A stretch of DNA of 64,000 nucleotides from JAJPHF01 sp035293805 (lineage in GTDB: Bacteria; Chloroflexota; UBA6077; JAJPHF01), in assembly GCA_035293805.1 (NCBI GenBank), contig DATGMD010000019.1, forward strand, positions 1 through 64,000, written 5' to 3'. Of the stretch, positions 16,761 to 25,314 are shown in pieces. The first letter of the stretch is position 1. Each line of letters begins with the position of its first letter. A model generated the notes under the pieces. That model worked only from the letters and a program-made list of their open reading frames with translations, was not told where the DNA came from and made no database searches. Position numbers and translations under genes: made by a program.

Positions 16761-17828
16761 CTACACCGGCTCCGGCACCGCCATGTTGTACAGGCGCAGC
16801 ACGTTGTCGCAGACCAGCTTCTTGCGCACGTCGGCTGGCAGGCGGCCCAGGTCGCGCTCGACCACCTTGCGGGAGTTCGGCCAGGTCGAGTTCGGGTGGG
16901 GGAAGTCGTTCGACCACATGTAGTTGTCGGGGTTCACCCATGCCAGGTTGTGGCCGCCCACCGCGTCGTTGAAGAAGGTCGCGTAGACCTGGCGGGCGAA
17001 GAACTCGCTGGGGTCCTTGTCGATCGGCGGCGGGTTCTCCTTGCGGAAGCGGCGGTAGTAGTAGTCCCACTGCTGCAAGACGAACGGGATCCAGCCGATC
17101 TCGTTCTCGACGACCACCAGCTTCAGCCCGGGATAGCGGTCCAGAATGCCGTAGAAGATGAAGTCGAACAGCGCATCCATCGCTTCGAGCAGCTTCAGGT
17201 TCACGCTCTCGCGGTACGAGGCCGTTGACTTCGGCTTGCGGTCCTTGACGTAGCCGTGGCCGGTGAGGATGTGCAGGCTGATGGGGGCGTCGAGGTCCTG
17301 GGCGGCGGCCCAGAAGCGGTCGTAGTGGTCGGAGTGGAACGGCAGGTCGGGGTGCGGCGCCTGCCAGATGAGGGCGCCGTTCAGGCCCGCCTTCTTGCAG
17401 CGCTCCAGCTCCTGCACGGCGTGGTCGATGTTGTACATCGAGATGCAGGGCACGCCGACCAGCCGGTCGAGGTTCACCTGGCAGTAGTCGATTAGCCAGT
17501 CGTTGTAGACGCGGAAGCAGGCCTCTTGGAGCGCCGCGTCGTCCTGCGAGAACAGGCTGAGGCCCGACGTCGGGTAGAGTACCTCGGCGCTCACGCCGTC
17601 GGTCGCCATCTCCTTGATGCGCGCGTGCGGGTCATGGCCCCCCGGGTGCGCCTGGAAGCCCTCGCCGAGCTTCGGGGGCGGGAATTTCGGCGCCGCGTCG
17701 CCGAACTTGCTCGCGAGCGCGTTGCTCCAGAGGTCGTGCGGCTCCATCACGTGGGAGTCCGCCGAGATCAGTAGCTCCGCCGTGCGGTCCGCGGTGGCCG
17801 TGCTCTGCAGAGTGGTGGGGGTGCTCAC
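16761..17828 (-). CDS. Amidohydrolase-family metal-dependent hydrolase/decarboxylase (ACMSD-like)
   Basis: 355 aa from GTG at 17828 with AAGGGAG 8 nt upstream. A longer in-frame start at 17915 is repeat-derived and rejected. The TIM-barrel metal site is visible: D-x-H in ISADSHVMEPHDLW near residue 24, a beta-strand histidine in ISLHILTGHG, and a late aspartate in WSNDFPHPNSTWP. This layout fits the amidohydrolase-2 group, which includes ACMSD and gamma-resorcylate decarboxylase, acting on aromatic or dicarboxylic acids. It stands alone between a MITE-like element and a G-rich repeat. The substrate is unknown. Nearby aromatic-catabolism genes make an aromatic acid plausible. Confidence 0.87.
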   Translation of the reverse strand: MSTPTTLQSTATADRTAELLISADSHVMEPHDLWSNALASKFGDAAPKFPPPKLGEGFQAHPGGHDPHARIKEMATDGVSAEVLYPTSGLSLFSQDDAALQEACFRVYNDWLIDYCQVNLDRLVGVPCISMYNIDHAVQELERCKKAGLNGALIWQAPHPDLPFHSDHYDRFWAAAQDLDAPISLHILTGHGYVKDRKPKSTASYRESVNLKLLEAMDALFDFIFYGILDRYPGLKLVVVENEIGWIPFVLQQWDYYYRRFRKENPPPIDKDPSEFFARQVYATFFNDAVGGHNLAWVNPDNYMWSNDFPHPNSTWPNSRKVVERDLGRLPADVRKKLVCDNVLRLYNMAVPEPV

Positions 17829-17845
17829 GACGATCTCCCTTCGCC

Positions 17846-17912
17846 TCCGGCGGGTACGGGGGTGCAGGGGCACTCCCCTGCCGGGGGGATTGGGGGGTGT
17901 CCCCCCAAGCTT
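17846..17912. repeat. G-rich palindromic repeat upstream of the amidohydrolase
   Basis: GGGGGTGCAGGGGCACTCCC, then CTGCCGGGGGGATTGGGG and GTGTCCCCCCAAGC: a clear full copy of the family also seen at 7381 and 54058. It sits between selB and the amidohydrolase start. Confidence 0.7.
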
Positions 17913-17926
17913 CACCTCAGTGAAAC

Positions 17927-19924
17927 CTAATATAGCACGCGCTCGTCGCCGACGCGGCGCGTCACCCGCGCCTGATCGAGGTGCTCCAGCAGCGCCAGCG
18001 CGTAGCGGCGGCTGGTCTGGAAGCGGTCGCGGTAGCCGGCCACGGTGATGGCGCCCTCCGCGGCGATCATCGCCCGCACGGCCGCCACCAGCTCGTCGTA
18101 CGTCTCCCGCAGGTAGACCACGTCGGCGGCGACCTCGACCAGGTCGCCGCGGTCGAGCAGCGCCTGGACCACCTCGGGTGAGAGGCCGACGGCGCTCTCC
18201 AGCTCGGCACGCGCCGGGGGCGACGCGCCCGCCGCGGCCAGCCGCTCGCGCAGCGTCGCCACGCGCCGCTCCTGCTCGGCGGTGAGCACCACCTGGTGGC
18301 TCGGCAGGCGCACCAGCACCGGGCCCTCCTCGACCACCTGGCCGCGGGCCAGCAGCAGCGCAAGCACGCGGTTGAACAGTCGCGCGTCCAGCCCCAGCCG
18401 CGTACGCAGCTCCTCGCGCGACATGCCGCGGCGCAGCGGGTACTCCTGGTGATAGGCGGCCAGCACGCGCTCGACCTGGCCCACCAGCCGCTCCCAGCCG
18501 GCCGCCGATACCAGCACCGTCTGGCCCGACAGCTTCACGCTCCCCCGGCTCCCCGGTGCTGGGAGGGGCGTGCCGTCCGGTCGGCTCCCGTTTCCGTCCT
18601 GCTCCCCCGCGCCGTTGGGAGGGCTAGAGGGGACGGCTGCCGCGCTCGCGTCGATGACCACCACGCGGCCCTCACTCACGAGGCGCGCGACGACCTCCTG
18701 CACCTCTTGCGCCGCCAGCGCGCAGCGCTTCTGGAGCGTGGCGAAGTCGGCCGGCTCGCGACTCTGGAGCTGCTCCAGCACGATCTCCTCGGGCGTGCCG
18801 CGCTCCAGCACCTCCAGCGTCTCCAGCACCTGCTCTTGGAAGCGGCGGTGGCGGCGCGGGTGCGTCTCCACGAGCGTGCCGCCGCCCACGGTGAGGCTGG
18901 GCGAGGGCAGGCGCACGATGAACAGGTCGTCCTTCACGACGGCCACCGGCTGGTCGAGGCGCAGCTGCGCCCAGCCGCTCTCGCCCGGGGGCAGCTCCTG
19001 GTGGTCGAGCAGCCCCACGCGCGCCATCGTCTCCACGGCGCCGGTGTGGAAGGTGACGAGCGCGTTGTGCGGCAGCGGCTTCGGCGCTTCGGGCACGAGT
19101 CGCAGCCGCACGTCCACGGTCCGCGTCGGCCGCAGCCAGCCCGGCGCCGTCAGCACGTCGCCGCGCTGCAAGTCCTCCGTCCCCAGGCCCGACACGTTCA
19201 CTGCCACGCGCGTGCCGGCGGGCACCACCTCGGCCTTCTTCTTGTGCGTCTGCAAGCCGCGGATGCGGCCCCGCTTGCCGCTCGGCTGGATCTCGACCTC
19301 CTGGCCGAGGCGCAGCTCGCCGTGTACCAGGGTGCCGGTCACCACGGTGCCGAAGCCGGCGATGGTGAACACGCGGTCGATGGGCAGCCGCGGCCAGCCG
19401 GTGTTCGGCTTGGCGGGCGCCTGGTCGAGCAGGCGGTCGAGCGTGGCGAGCAGATCGTCCAGGCCCTGGCGGGTCATCGCCGAGACGGGGATCAGCGGCG
19501 CGCCGGCCAGGCTGGTCGGCGCCAGCGTCTCCTCCACCTCGGCCTGTACCAGCTCCAGCCAGTCCTGGTCCACCAGGTCGCACTTCGTGAGCGCGACCAC
19601 GCCGGTCCGCACGCCCAGCAGGTCGAGGATCGCCAGGTGCTCGCGCGTCTGCGGCATGATGCTCTCGTCGGCGGCCACCACGAGCAGGGCCACGTCGATG
19701 CCGCCGATGCCGGCGAGCATGTTCTTGATGAAGCGCTCGTGGCCCGGCACGTCGACGATGCTCACCTCCTGGCCGCTGGGCAGGGTGAGCCAGGCGAAGC
19801 CGAGGTCGATCGTCATGCCCCGCTCCTTCTCCTCCTGGAGCCGGTCGGGGTCGATGCCGGTGAGCGCCTTGATCAGCGTCGACTTGCCGTGGTCGACGTG
19901 GCCGGCGGTGCCGATGACGCGCAA
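17927..19924 (-). CDS. selB: Selenocysteine-specific elongation factor SelB
   Basis: 665 aa from TTG at 19924, 6 nt after GGAGGAG. The next codons give RVIGTAGHVDHGKSTLIKALTG, the expected SelB N-terminus. G motifs: GHVDHGKST (P-loop), DVPGHERF and TKCDLVD. The EF-Tu-like domains 2 and 3 follow (FTIAGFGTVVTGTL). The C-terminal 300 residues form the winged-helix repeats that bind the SECIS hairpin. SelB delivers Sec-tRNA to UGA codons. A Pro/Gly-rich stretch near residues 425-460 looks repeat-derived. Together with the UGA-containing selD at 35951 this shows that the organism makes selenoproteins. No selA or tRNA-Sec gene was seen in the window. Confidence 0.95.
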   Translation of the reverse strand: MRVIGTAGHVDHGKSTLIKALTGIDPDRLQEEKERGMTIDLGFAWLTLPSGQEVSIVDVPGHERFIKNMLAGIGGIDVALLVVAADESIMPQTREHLAILDLLGVRTGVVALTKCDLVDQDWLELVQAEVEETLAPTSLAGAPLIPVSAMTRQGLDDLLATLDRLLDQAPAKPNTGWPRLPIDRVFTIAGFGTVVTGTLVHGELRLGQEVEIQPSGKRGRIRGLQTHKKKAEVVPAGTRVAVNVSGLGTEDLQRGDVLTAPGWLRPTRTVDVRLRLVPEAPKPLPHNALVTFHTGAVETMARVGLLDHQELPPGESGWAQLRLDQPVAVVKDDLFIVRLPSPSLTVGGGTLVETHPRRHRRFQEQVLETLEVLERGTPEEIVLEQLQSREPADFATLQKRCALAAQEVQEVVARLVSEGRVVVIDASAAAVPSSPPNGAGEQDGNGSRPDGTPLPAPGSRGSVKLSGQTVLVSAAGWERLVGQVERVLAAYHQEYPLRRGMSREELRTRLGLDARLFNRVLALLLARGQVVEEGPVLVRLPSHQVVLTAEQERRVATLRERLAAAGASPPARAELESAVGLSPEVVQALLDRGDLVEVAADVVYLRETYDELVAAVRAMIAAEGAITVAGYRDRFQTSRRYALALLEHLDQARVTRRVGDERVLY

Positions 19925-19980
19925 GCGGTCTCCTCCGCGCGGGAGCGATAGCAGGCGGGCGCGGCGCGACTCTCGCCGGG

Positions 19981-19989
19981 ATTGTAGCA
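19981..19989 (-). promoter_or_regulatory. Extended -10 promoter for selB
   Basis: On the minus strand the bases read TGCTACAAT, identical to the box upstream of the secreted protein at 4789. It lies about 57 nt before the selB TTG start. Confidence 0.55.
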
Positions 19990-20040
19990 AAGCCACGCGG
20001 GCGGGACGGCCGGTGCCCCAACCTAGCGATGCTGTACGCC

Positions 20041-20316
20041 CTAGCCCTCCGCGCGGTCGAGCGCGCGCGACGCCTGGTAGAGATCGCAGGCCATCTGCAG
20101 GTTCAGCCAGAACTCCGGCGACGTGCCGAGCAAGCGCGCCAGGCGCAGTGCGGTGTCCGCCGTAACACCCCGCTTGCCGCGGACGATCTCGTTGAGGCGG
20201 TTCAATGGGATTCCCATCCGACGGGCGGTCTCGACCTGACTCATACCAAGCGGCTTGAGAAACTCCTCGAGCAGAATTTCTCCGGGCGGCGTGGGCGGTC
20301 GGTGTGTGGGGATCAT
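20041..20316 (-). CDS. higA: HigA-type antitoxin (XRE family)
   Basis: 91 aa from ATG at 20316, with AAGGAG 8 nt upstream. The N-terminus reads IPTHRPPTPPGEILLEEFL, followed by the helix-turn-helix MSQVETARRMGIPLNRLNEI, and then GTSPEFWLNLQ. These are hallmarks of HigA antitoxins from host-inhibition-of-growth modules. The protein neutralises the toxin encoded immediately upstream and normally represses the shared promoter. The gene order is toxin first, as is typical for higBA. The toxin stop codon overlaps this gene's Shine-Dalgarno, so the two are tightly coupled. Confidence 0.92.
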   Translation of the reverse strand: MIPTHRPPTPPGEILLEEFLKPLGMSQVETARRMGIPLNRLNEIVRGKRGVTADTALRLARLLGTSPEFWLNLQMACDLYQASRALDRAEG

Positions 20317-20327
20317 CGAGGCGCTCC

Positions 20328-20618
20328 TTAGTGGTAATCCTCGCATAAAACCTCGAAAGCGTTGCCGCTTTCGAAGCGGAAAGTGATCCGGTACTGGTTG
20401 TTGACTCTAATGCTGTACCTTCCGGAGCGGTCGCCTCTGAGCGGCTCCAGTCTGTTGCCGGGTGGGATTTGCAGATCGCTGAGCACGCGTGCCGCATGTA
20501 CCATGTCCAGCTTCCTCCGAATGATCGGCCACAGAAGCCGTGGGAGCCGGCGCGCGAGGCGGGTGTCCCGGCCGTTGAAAACGGCCTCGGTGGCAGCATC
20601 GCCGAACGATTGAATCAC
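20328..20618 (-). CDS. higB: HigB-type toxin (RelE/ParE superfamily mRNA interferase)
   Basis: 96 aa from GTG at 20618. It shows the plasmid-maintenance-killer pattern: MIQSFGDAATEAVFNG, RKLDMVHAARVLSDLQIPPG, then RLEPLRGDRSGRYSIRVN and YRITFRF with a terminal CEDYH. HigB toxins cleave mRNA on the ribosome. A TATAAA box on the minus strand (about 20624-20630) lies only a few bases upstream of the GTG, so the transcript may be leaderless. The pair is intact, with no frameshift. AT content is a little higher than in neighbouring genes, in keeping with a mobile toxin-antitoxin cassette. Confidence 0.9.
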   Translation of the reverse strand: MIQSFGDAATEAVFNGRDTRLARRLPRLLWPIIRRKLDMVHAARVLSDLQIPPGNRLEPLRGDRSGRYSIRVNNQYRITFRFESGNAFEVLCEDYH

Positions 20619-20777
20619 GGCAATTTATACATGCTTGGTGGTGAGGCATCGAAGAAGGCTGGCTAGGCTCAGCTCTCCTCGCGCGTGATTGCTATGGGGC
20701 GCTTGGCAGAACGCGCGCCGTCTGCCACAATGGGCCTGGCTGGGCCGGGCCGGAGCGATCGCGAGGGAGAGCGCGCA

Positions 20778-21491
20778 ATGCAGCGACCGTCCGCGCCGCT
20801 GCCGAACGACGAGCTGCTGCGCTTCCTGGCGCGGCAGCCGTTGTTCGCCGACCTGCCGCCCGCCGACCTCGCCCCGCTCGCCGCCGTCGTGCGGCGCCGC
20901 CATTACGCGCGCGGCGCCGTCATCTTCACCCAGGGGGACCTCGGCAGCGTTGCCTTCATCGTGCGGAGCGGCCGTGTCGAGATCGTGGTCGAGTCGGCCG
21001 ATGGCCGCGACCTGGTGCTCTACGAGGTCGGCCCCGGCGACCACTTCGGCGAGATGGCGCTGCTCGAGGGCCGGCCGCGCTCAGCCTCGGCCGTCTGTAC
21101 CGAGGCGAGCGAGCTGCTGGCCATCACGCGCGACGACCTGCTGGCCGAGCTGGAGCGACACCCCAGCATCATGCTGCGGATGCTGCAGGCGATGAGCCGC
21201 CGCCTGCGCCTGACGGATCGGCGCCTGGCCGGCCTCGCGTTTCACGACGCCGCCATCCGGCTGGCGGAGACGCTATGGCGTGTCAGCCGGACCGACGGCG
21301 CGCTGCGGGTGGCGCGCATCCACCAGGACGACCTGGCCGCGCGGGTGGGCGTGAGCCGCCAGACGGTGAACCGCGTGCTGGGCGAGTGGCGTCGCCGCGG
21401 CCTGGTGAGCGTGGCGCGCGGCGAGATCCGCCTGCCCGACCCGGAGCGCTTCGCCGCCTGGCGGGCCGAGATGGCGGCCGATGGCGAATAG
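20778..21491 (+). CDS. Crp/Fnr-family transcriptional regulator
   Basis: 237 aa from ATG at 20778 behind GAGGGAG. Residues about 10-125 form a cNMP-binding beta-roll with HFGEMALLEGRPRSASA, matching the phosphate-binding cassette (FGE and R-S-A) of cAMP receptors. Residues 165-225 are a Crp-type winged helix-turn-helix whose recognition helix reads VGVSRQTVNRVLGEW. There are no Fnr-type cysteines, so it is probably nucleotide-responsive rather than oxygen-responsive. It overlaps the following acetyltransferase gene by 11 nt. The PBC resembles those in the cNMP domains of the M50 protease at 1274, so one second messenger could serve both. Confidence 0.92.
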   Translation: MQRPSAPLPNDELLRFLARQPLFADLPPADLAPLAAVVRRRHYARGAVIFTQGDLGSVAFIVRSGRVEIVVESADGRDLVLYEVGPGDHFGEMALLEGRPRSASAVCTEASELLAITRDDLLAELERHPSIMLRMLQAMSRRLRLTDRRLAGLAFHDAAIRLAETLWRVSRTDGALRVARIHQDDLAARVGVSRQTVNRVLGEWRRRGLVSVARGEIRLPDPERFAAWRAEMAADGE

Positions 21492-22077
21492 TGTGCCGCC
21501 GCTTCCTGCCGATGCCCGGCACCGCCCGCCGTCGATCGCCGGCGGGAGCGAGGCCGAGTCGGAGGTGTGGGTGCGGCCGCTCGCGCCGGGCGACCTGCCG
21601 GCGCTGCTCGCGCTCATCGACGCGCTGGCCGATTACGAGCACCTGCCGCGCCCCGACGCCGCCGCCCGCGCGCGCTTGGCCCGCGACGCCACGGCCGCGC
21701 CGCCGCGCTTCCAAGCCCTGCTCGCCGAGCTAGGGGGCCGGGTGGTCGGGTACGCGCTCTACTTCGAGACCTACTCGACGTTCCTGGCGCTGCCCACCCT
21801 CTACCTCGAAGACCTATTCGTGCTGCCCGAGGCCCGCCGCCACGGGGCGGGTAGCGCGCTGTTCCGTGCCTGCGCCCGAGAGGCCGTGCAGCGCGGCTGC
21901 GGCCGCATGGAGTGGCAGGTGCTCACCTGGAACCAGTTGGCCCTCGACTTCTACGCCCGCTTCGCCGCCGCGCCGCTCGACGACTGGCGCCCCCACCGCC
22001 TCACTGGCCCCGCCCTCCACCGGGCCGCCACCCCCTCCCTATCAGCGGTCGAGGAGCCCGAAGCGCCTGGCTGCTAG
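21481..22077 (+). CDS. GNAT-family N-acetyltransferase (diamine/SSAT-like)
   Basis: 198 aa. After about 25 variable residues the GNAT fold runs from VWVRPLAPGDLPALLALI to the end. The acetyl-CoA-binding motif is LYLEDLFVLPEARRHGAGSAL, where the usual R/Q-x-x-G-x-G/A loop reads RRHGAG. It is followed by CGRMEWQVLTWNQLALDFY, strongly reminiscent of spermidine/spermine and diamine N-acetyltransferases. It would transfer acetyl to a primary amine; the exact substrate is uncertain. The ATG overlaps the Crp/Fnr stop, so the pair is probably co-expressed. Confidence 0.88.
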   Translation: MANSVPPLPADARHRPPSIAGGSEAESEVWVRPLAPGDLPALLALIDALADYEHLPRPDAAARARLARDATAAPPRFQALLAELGGRVVGYALYFETYSTFLALPTLYLEDLFVLPEARRHGAGSALFRACAREAVQRGCGRMEWQVLTWNQLALDFYARFAAAPLDDWRPHRLTGPALHRAATPSLSAVEEPEAPGC

Positions 22078-22238
22078 CGACCAACACCGGAGCGTGCGAT
22101 CAAACGCTTAGTCCACGTTCGGGCTGGACCGGAACCCTGACCCCCAACCTGGGCCGATCTGCTGCAAGGCCTGGAAGAGTACCGTCAGTTGGCCGACTCT
22201 CTAACTGGAGAAGAGTGCTTCATAGGGGAGGAATTACC

Positions 22239-22601
22239 ATGTTCTGTTCAGTCTGCGGCGCCCAAGCGGCCGGAGCGACCGGGAGTTGCCCAAGCTGTGG
22301 CGCTTCGCTTGGGCAGTCAGGTCCAGCCGGCATCGCGCCTGCCTCTCCCCAGGTCATGGTTGTGAAGTCCGGCAAGAGCGCCGGCTTGGCCGCTGTCCTG
22401 TCCTTCTTCTGGTGTGGCCTTGGACAGATCTACAATGGCCAGATTGGCAAAGGCGTGGTATTGCTGATCGCATACGTCATCTCGATATTGCTTATGTTCG
22501 CGCTGATAGGTTTCATCACGACCCCGATCCTCTGGGTCTACGGAATGGTCGATTCCTACCGCACCGCAGACCGCCTCAATCGAGCGGCCGGGCTCGCCTG
22601 A
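22239..22601 (+). CDS. Zinc-ribbon TM2-domain membrane protein
   Basis: 120 aa from ATG at 22239, with a strong SD GGGGAGGAA. An N-terminal zinc ribbon (C-S-V-C and C-P-S-C) is followed by a TM2 domain: two helices with SFFWCGLGQIYNGQIGKGVVLL between them and a terminal DSYRTADRLNR. TM2 proteins are small two-helix membrane proteins of poorly known function. The zinc-ribbon fusion is common in Gram-positive and Chloroflexota genomes. The upstream 160 nt hold no other gene. It is convergent with the next membrane gene. Confidence 0.85.
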   Translation: MFCSVCGAQAAGATGSCPSCGASLGQSGPAGIAPASPQVMVVKSGKSAGLAAVLSFFWCGLGQIYNGQIGKGVVLLIAYVISILLMFALIGFITTPILWVYGMVDSYRTADRLNRAAGLA

Positions 22602-22675
22602 CCGCCGTTACCGGTCGGGCTGCTGCCTGAGGCGCCGCCGCCCCTCACGCCGCGACTGCTGGTCGCAAGCCTCGC

Positions 22676-23086
22676 TTAGCCCGCGGCGAACGCGACGCTC
22701 TGCGCGGCGGGGCCGCGATACTGCGAGCTGCCGAAGGCCAGGATCAGGAAGAAGATCGGCGCCAGGAAGATGAGGCCGAGCGTGAAGCCAATGCCGTGTC
22801 CGAAGGAGGTCGACAGGTCGTTGAGCAGGATGATCCCGATGATGATGTTCAGGAGCGGGATCAGCAAGAGCAGCAGCCACCACCAAGGCCGGCCGACCAT
22901 CCAGATCATCTGGAGCGTGTTGTAGACCGGGATGATCGCGGCCCAGCCGGGGCGCCCCGCTTTCGTGAAGATTACCCACTGCGCGGCGATGAACAGGATG
23001 GCGATGAGCAGGGAGAGCAGCGACCAGGCGGAACTCGTGCCGCTAGACTGCTGCTGGGCCAGTGCCACCATCGCGACCGTCATCAT
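22676..23086 (-). CDS. DUF5684-like small membrane protein
   Basis: 136 aa with about four hydrophobic segments. The motif KAGRPGWAAIIPVYNTLQMIWMVGRPWWW is typical of DUF5684 proteins (signal-peptidase-like membrane-anchor families of unknown function). Two adjacent ATG codons exist. The second (23083) is better spaced from AGGAG and may be the real start. It precedes another minus-strand membrane gene by about 95 nt and may be part of the same envelope-related group. The function is unknown. Confidence 0.75.
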   Translation of the reverse strand: MMTVAMVALAQQQSSGTSSAWSLLSLLIAILFIAAQWVIFTKAGRPGWAAIIPVYNTLQMIWMVGRPWWWLLLLLIPLLNIIIGIILLNDLSTSFGHGIGFTLGLIFLAPIFFLILAFGSSQYRGPAAQSVAFAAG

Positions 23087-23180
23087 CGACTCCTAACGCG
23101 CGCTCTGGGCCTCCAGCCCGATTACTGAAACGGCTGCTCGGTGGTTGGGGTCAACCCGACAGAAGACCCAGCCGCCCCCG

Positions 23181-23822
23181 TCACGCCAAGACTGGCACTG
23201 CGCCGGTCTGCGCGTCCAGCTTGCGGTACACGTAAGCGATCGCCACTATCGTGATCGGGACGGTGACGAACAAGCCGACGACGAGGGCGAGAAGGCCGAG
23301 GAGATTGAGGCCGACCAGCACGAGCGCGAGACCGAAGAGGTTCCAGCGCACGCCTTTCGTGATGGCCGCGCTGCGGCTCAGCGCCGCCATGGGCCCCAGC
23401 CCTCGGTCGACGATCACGTAGGAGAAGAACTGGAAGACGATGGCCAGCACGATTCCCGGCACGACGAAGAAGACCAGGCCGATCCCCACCATCAGGCTGA
23501 AGAGGATCGAGGCTAGTAGGTAGCTGAGGTATACCGGCCCGCCCGAGAACAGGTCGGCCAGACCAGGGCTCCGACGGTCGCAGAACTCCAGGGAGATCTT
23601 GGTGATTCCGATGCTGATGAACAGGTTCAGTAGGAAGCCGACCAGGTTCATCAGCGCGGCAGCGCTCTGAGAACCAGACCGGTTCCCGATGAACTGCGGC
23701 ACGCCGTCGACCAGCGCCGCGATCACCAGTAGGCCCACGAAGTACGGGAAGTTGCTCTTCGTCGTCTCCCACCCGAAGCTGAGGGCCTCGCCGATAGAGA
23801 ACGCTTTCGTCGACACCGACAT
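23181..23822 (-). CDS. Multi-pass membrane protein (DUF975/YciC-like)
   Basis: 213 aa from ATG at 23822. Roughly five to six hydrophobic helices are seen. The opening FSIGEALSFGWETTKSNFPYFVGL and the later FFVVPGIVLAIVFQFFSYVIVDRGLGPMAALSRSAAITKG match the membrane-domain family often annotated DUF975 or glycerophosphoryl-phosphodiesterase membrane domain. No catalytic motif is visible. It is probably an envelope protein of unknown role, transcribed with or near the DUF5684 gene. Confidence 0.75.
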   Translation of the reverse strand: MSVSTKAFSIGEALSFGWETTKSNFPYFVGLLVIAALVDGVPQFIGNRSGSQSAAALMNLVGFLLNLFISIGITKISLEFCDRRSPGLADLFSGGPVYLSYLLASILFSLMVGIGLVFFVVPGIVLAIVFQFFSYVIVDRGLGPMAALSRSAAITKGVRWNLFGLALVLVGLNLLGLLALVVGLFVTVPITIVAIAYVYRKLDAQTGAVPVLA

Positions 23823-23979
23823 CTTGCCACCCCTAGCTGCCTCGCACGCCACGGCTGCCATTCACCGGGGCCGTATTAGCATGCCGGCACCAGTATAGGC
23901 GGACGGCAAGAGCGTGGCAATACGGGGCGCGTCGCAAGCGCGTTAAGAATTGGAGCGCTCCTTGGGTGCCGCGGCGGCG

Positions 23980-25314
23980 CTACGCGGGCAGCGGCTGGCC
24001 CTTGGTCTCGGGCGCGGCGAACGGGACGACGACCAGGCCAAGCAGGTAGATCGTACCGAGGATCGCCGCCGCGCTGCTGATGCCGCCCAGGTTGGCGATT
24101 AGCCAGCCCGCAATCAGCGGTCCCGCCGCTGCCAGGTAGCGCGAGCTGTCGAACACCAGCGAGATGGCCGAGCCGCGCACCGCCGTCGGGAACACCTCGG
24201 GCAGGTAGGTGGGCATCCAGGAGAACTGCCCTGACGTGAAGAAGCCGTTGACCGCGGCCGCCACCAGGAACAGCCCCGGATCGCGCACGAACAGGAACAG
24301 CCCCCAGACGATCAGCACGGCGCCCAGATAGTAAAGGAAGATCGACTTCTTGCGGCCGATGGCGTCGGCCAGGAAGCCAAATGCGGCGTAGCCCAGAATG
24401 CCGCCCACGTTGTAGATCAGTCCCGTGACCGCGGCCGCGTGCTGGGGGTCCTCGCCGCGCTGGCCGGCGAGCTGGGCCGCGAACGGCGGGATCCACGTCG
24501 AAGTGGCCCACCAACCTACCACGCTGGCGAGCGACATGAGCAGCAGCAGGACCAGCCGGCGCCGCAGCTCGGGCGCGGCGAAGACGTGGAACATCGTGAA
24601 CTGCAGCAGCCCGCGGTCCTCGGCCTGCAGCGCCTCGCCGCGGGCCGCGCGCTCACGGGCGGCGCGGCGGCGGGCGTCGGCCGCGACCCAGACCTCGGGG
24701 TTCTCGATCCCGCGCCGGATGTAGAGCAGCACCAGCGCCGGCGCGATGCCGAACAGGAACATCAGGCGCCACGATGCCGGGCCCATGGGCCCGACGACCA
24801 GCCACAGCCCCGACGCGAGGAGGAAGCCGAAGCCGAAGGCGGTGTTCAGCATCCCCGCCGCGCGGCCCCGCACCGCGGGCGCCCACTGCTCGGCGACGAT
24901 CGCCGTGCCCGGCCCCCACTCGGCGCCCAAGCCCAGTCCCGTCAGGAAGCGGAAGACCAGCAGCATCCAATACGCCTGCGAGAAGGCGGTCAGGCCGGTG
25001 AATACCGCGTAGCACAGGATCGAGAGCATCAGCGTGCGCTTGCGGCCGAGGTAGTCGGCGAGGATGCCGGCGAGCACGCCGCCCGTCGCCCAGCCGACGA
25101 GCGTGGCGGCGAGCAGCCCGCCGATGTAGACGGGGGCCTGCGCGAGCTGGTCGGCGGGCAGGAGATCGCGCATGGCGACGCCGGCCACCAGGACGAGCGC
25201 ATACGTCTCGTAGCCGTCGAACATCCAGCCGAGCCAGGCCACGAAGAGCGCCCGCCACGCCGCGCCGCTGGCCCCCGACGCTTGTGCCGCGCCTTTGCGC
25301 GCTATCGTCGCCAT
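23980..25314 (-). CDS. MFS transporter (sugar/aromatic-acid:H+ symporter type)
   Basis: 444 aa from ATG at 25314, with GAGGAG upstream. Twelve hydrophobic helices are visible. The signature loop DYLGRKRTLML between TM2 and TM3, its pseudo-repeat DAIGRKKSIFL, and FLTGLGLGAEWGPGTAIVAEQW after TM4 place it among metabolite:H+ symporters of the AAHS/SHS type. A basic cytoplasmic insert (RRRAARERAARGEALQAED) joins the halves. It imports small organic acids or sugars; the substrate is unknown. The start GFDGYET-like WMFDGYETYALVLV is characteristic of this subfamily. A TATAAC box at 25373-25378 (minus) may be its -10. Confidence 0.9.
   Translation of the reverse strand: MATIARKGAAQASGASGAAWRALFVAWLGWMFDGYETYALVLVAGVAMRDLLPADQLAQAPVYIGGLLAATLVGWATGGVLAGILADYLGRKRTLMLSILCYAVFTGLTAFSQAYWMLLVFRFLTGLGLGAEWGPGTAIVAEQWAPAVRGRAAGMLNTAFGFGFLLASGLWLVVGPMGPASWRLMFLFGIAPALVLLYIRRGIENPEVWVAADARRRAARERAARGEALQAEDRGLLQFTMFHVFAAPELRRRLVLLLLMSLASVVGWWATSTWIPPFAAQLAGQRGEDPQHAAAVTGLIYNVGGILGYAAFGFLADAIGRKKSIFLYYLGAVLIVWGLFLFVRDPGLFLVAAAVNGFFTSGQFSWMPTYLPEVFPTAVRGSAISLVFDSSRYLAAAGPLIAGWLIANLGGISSAAAILGTIYLLGLVVVPFAAPETKGQPLPA

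Noticed and set aside
17829..17915. Longer start for the amidohydrolase
   Set aside because: The added residues are the translation of a G-rich repeat, and the GTG at 17828 has a proper SD.
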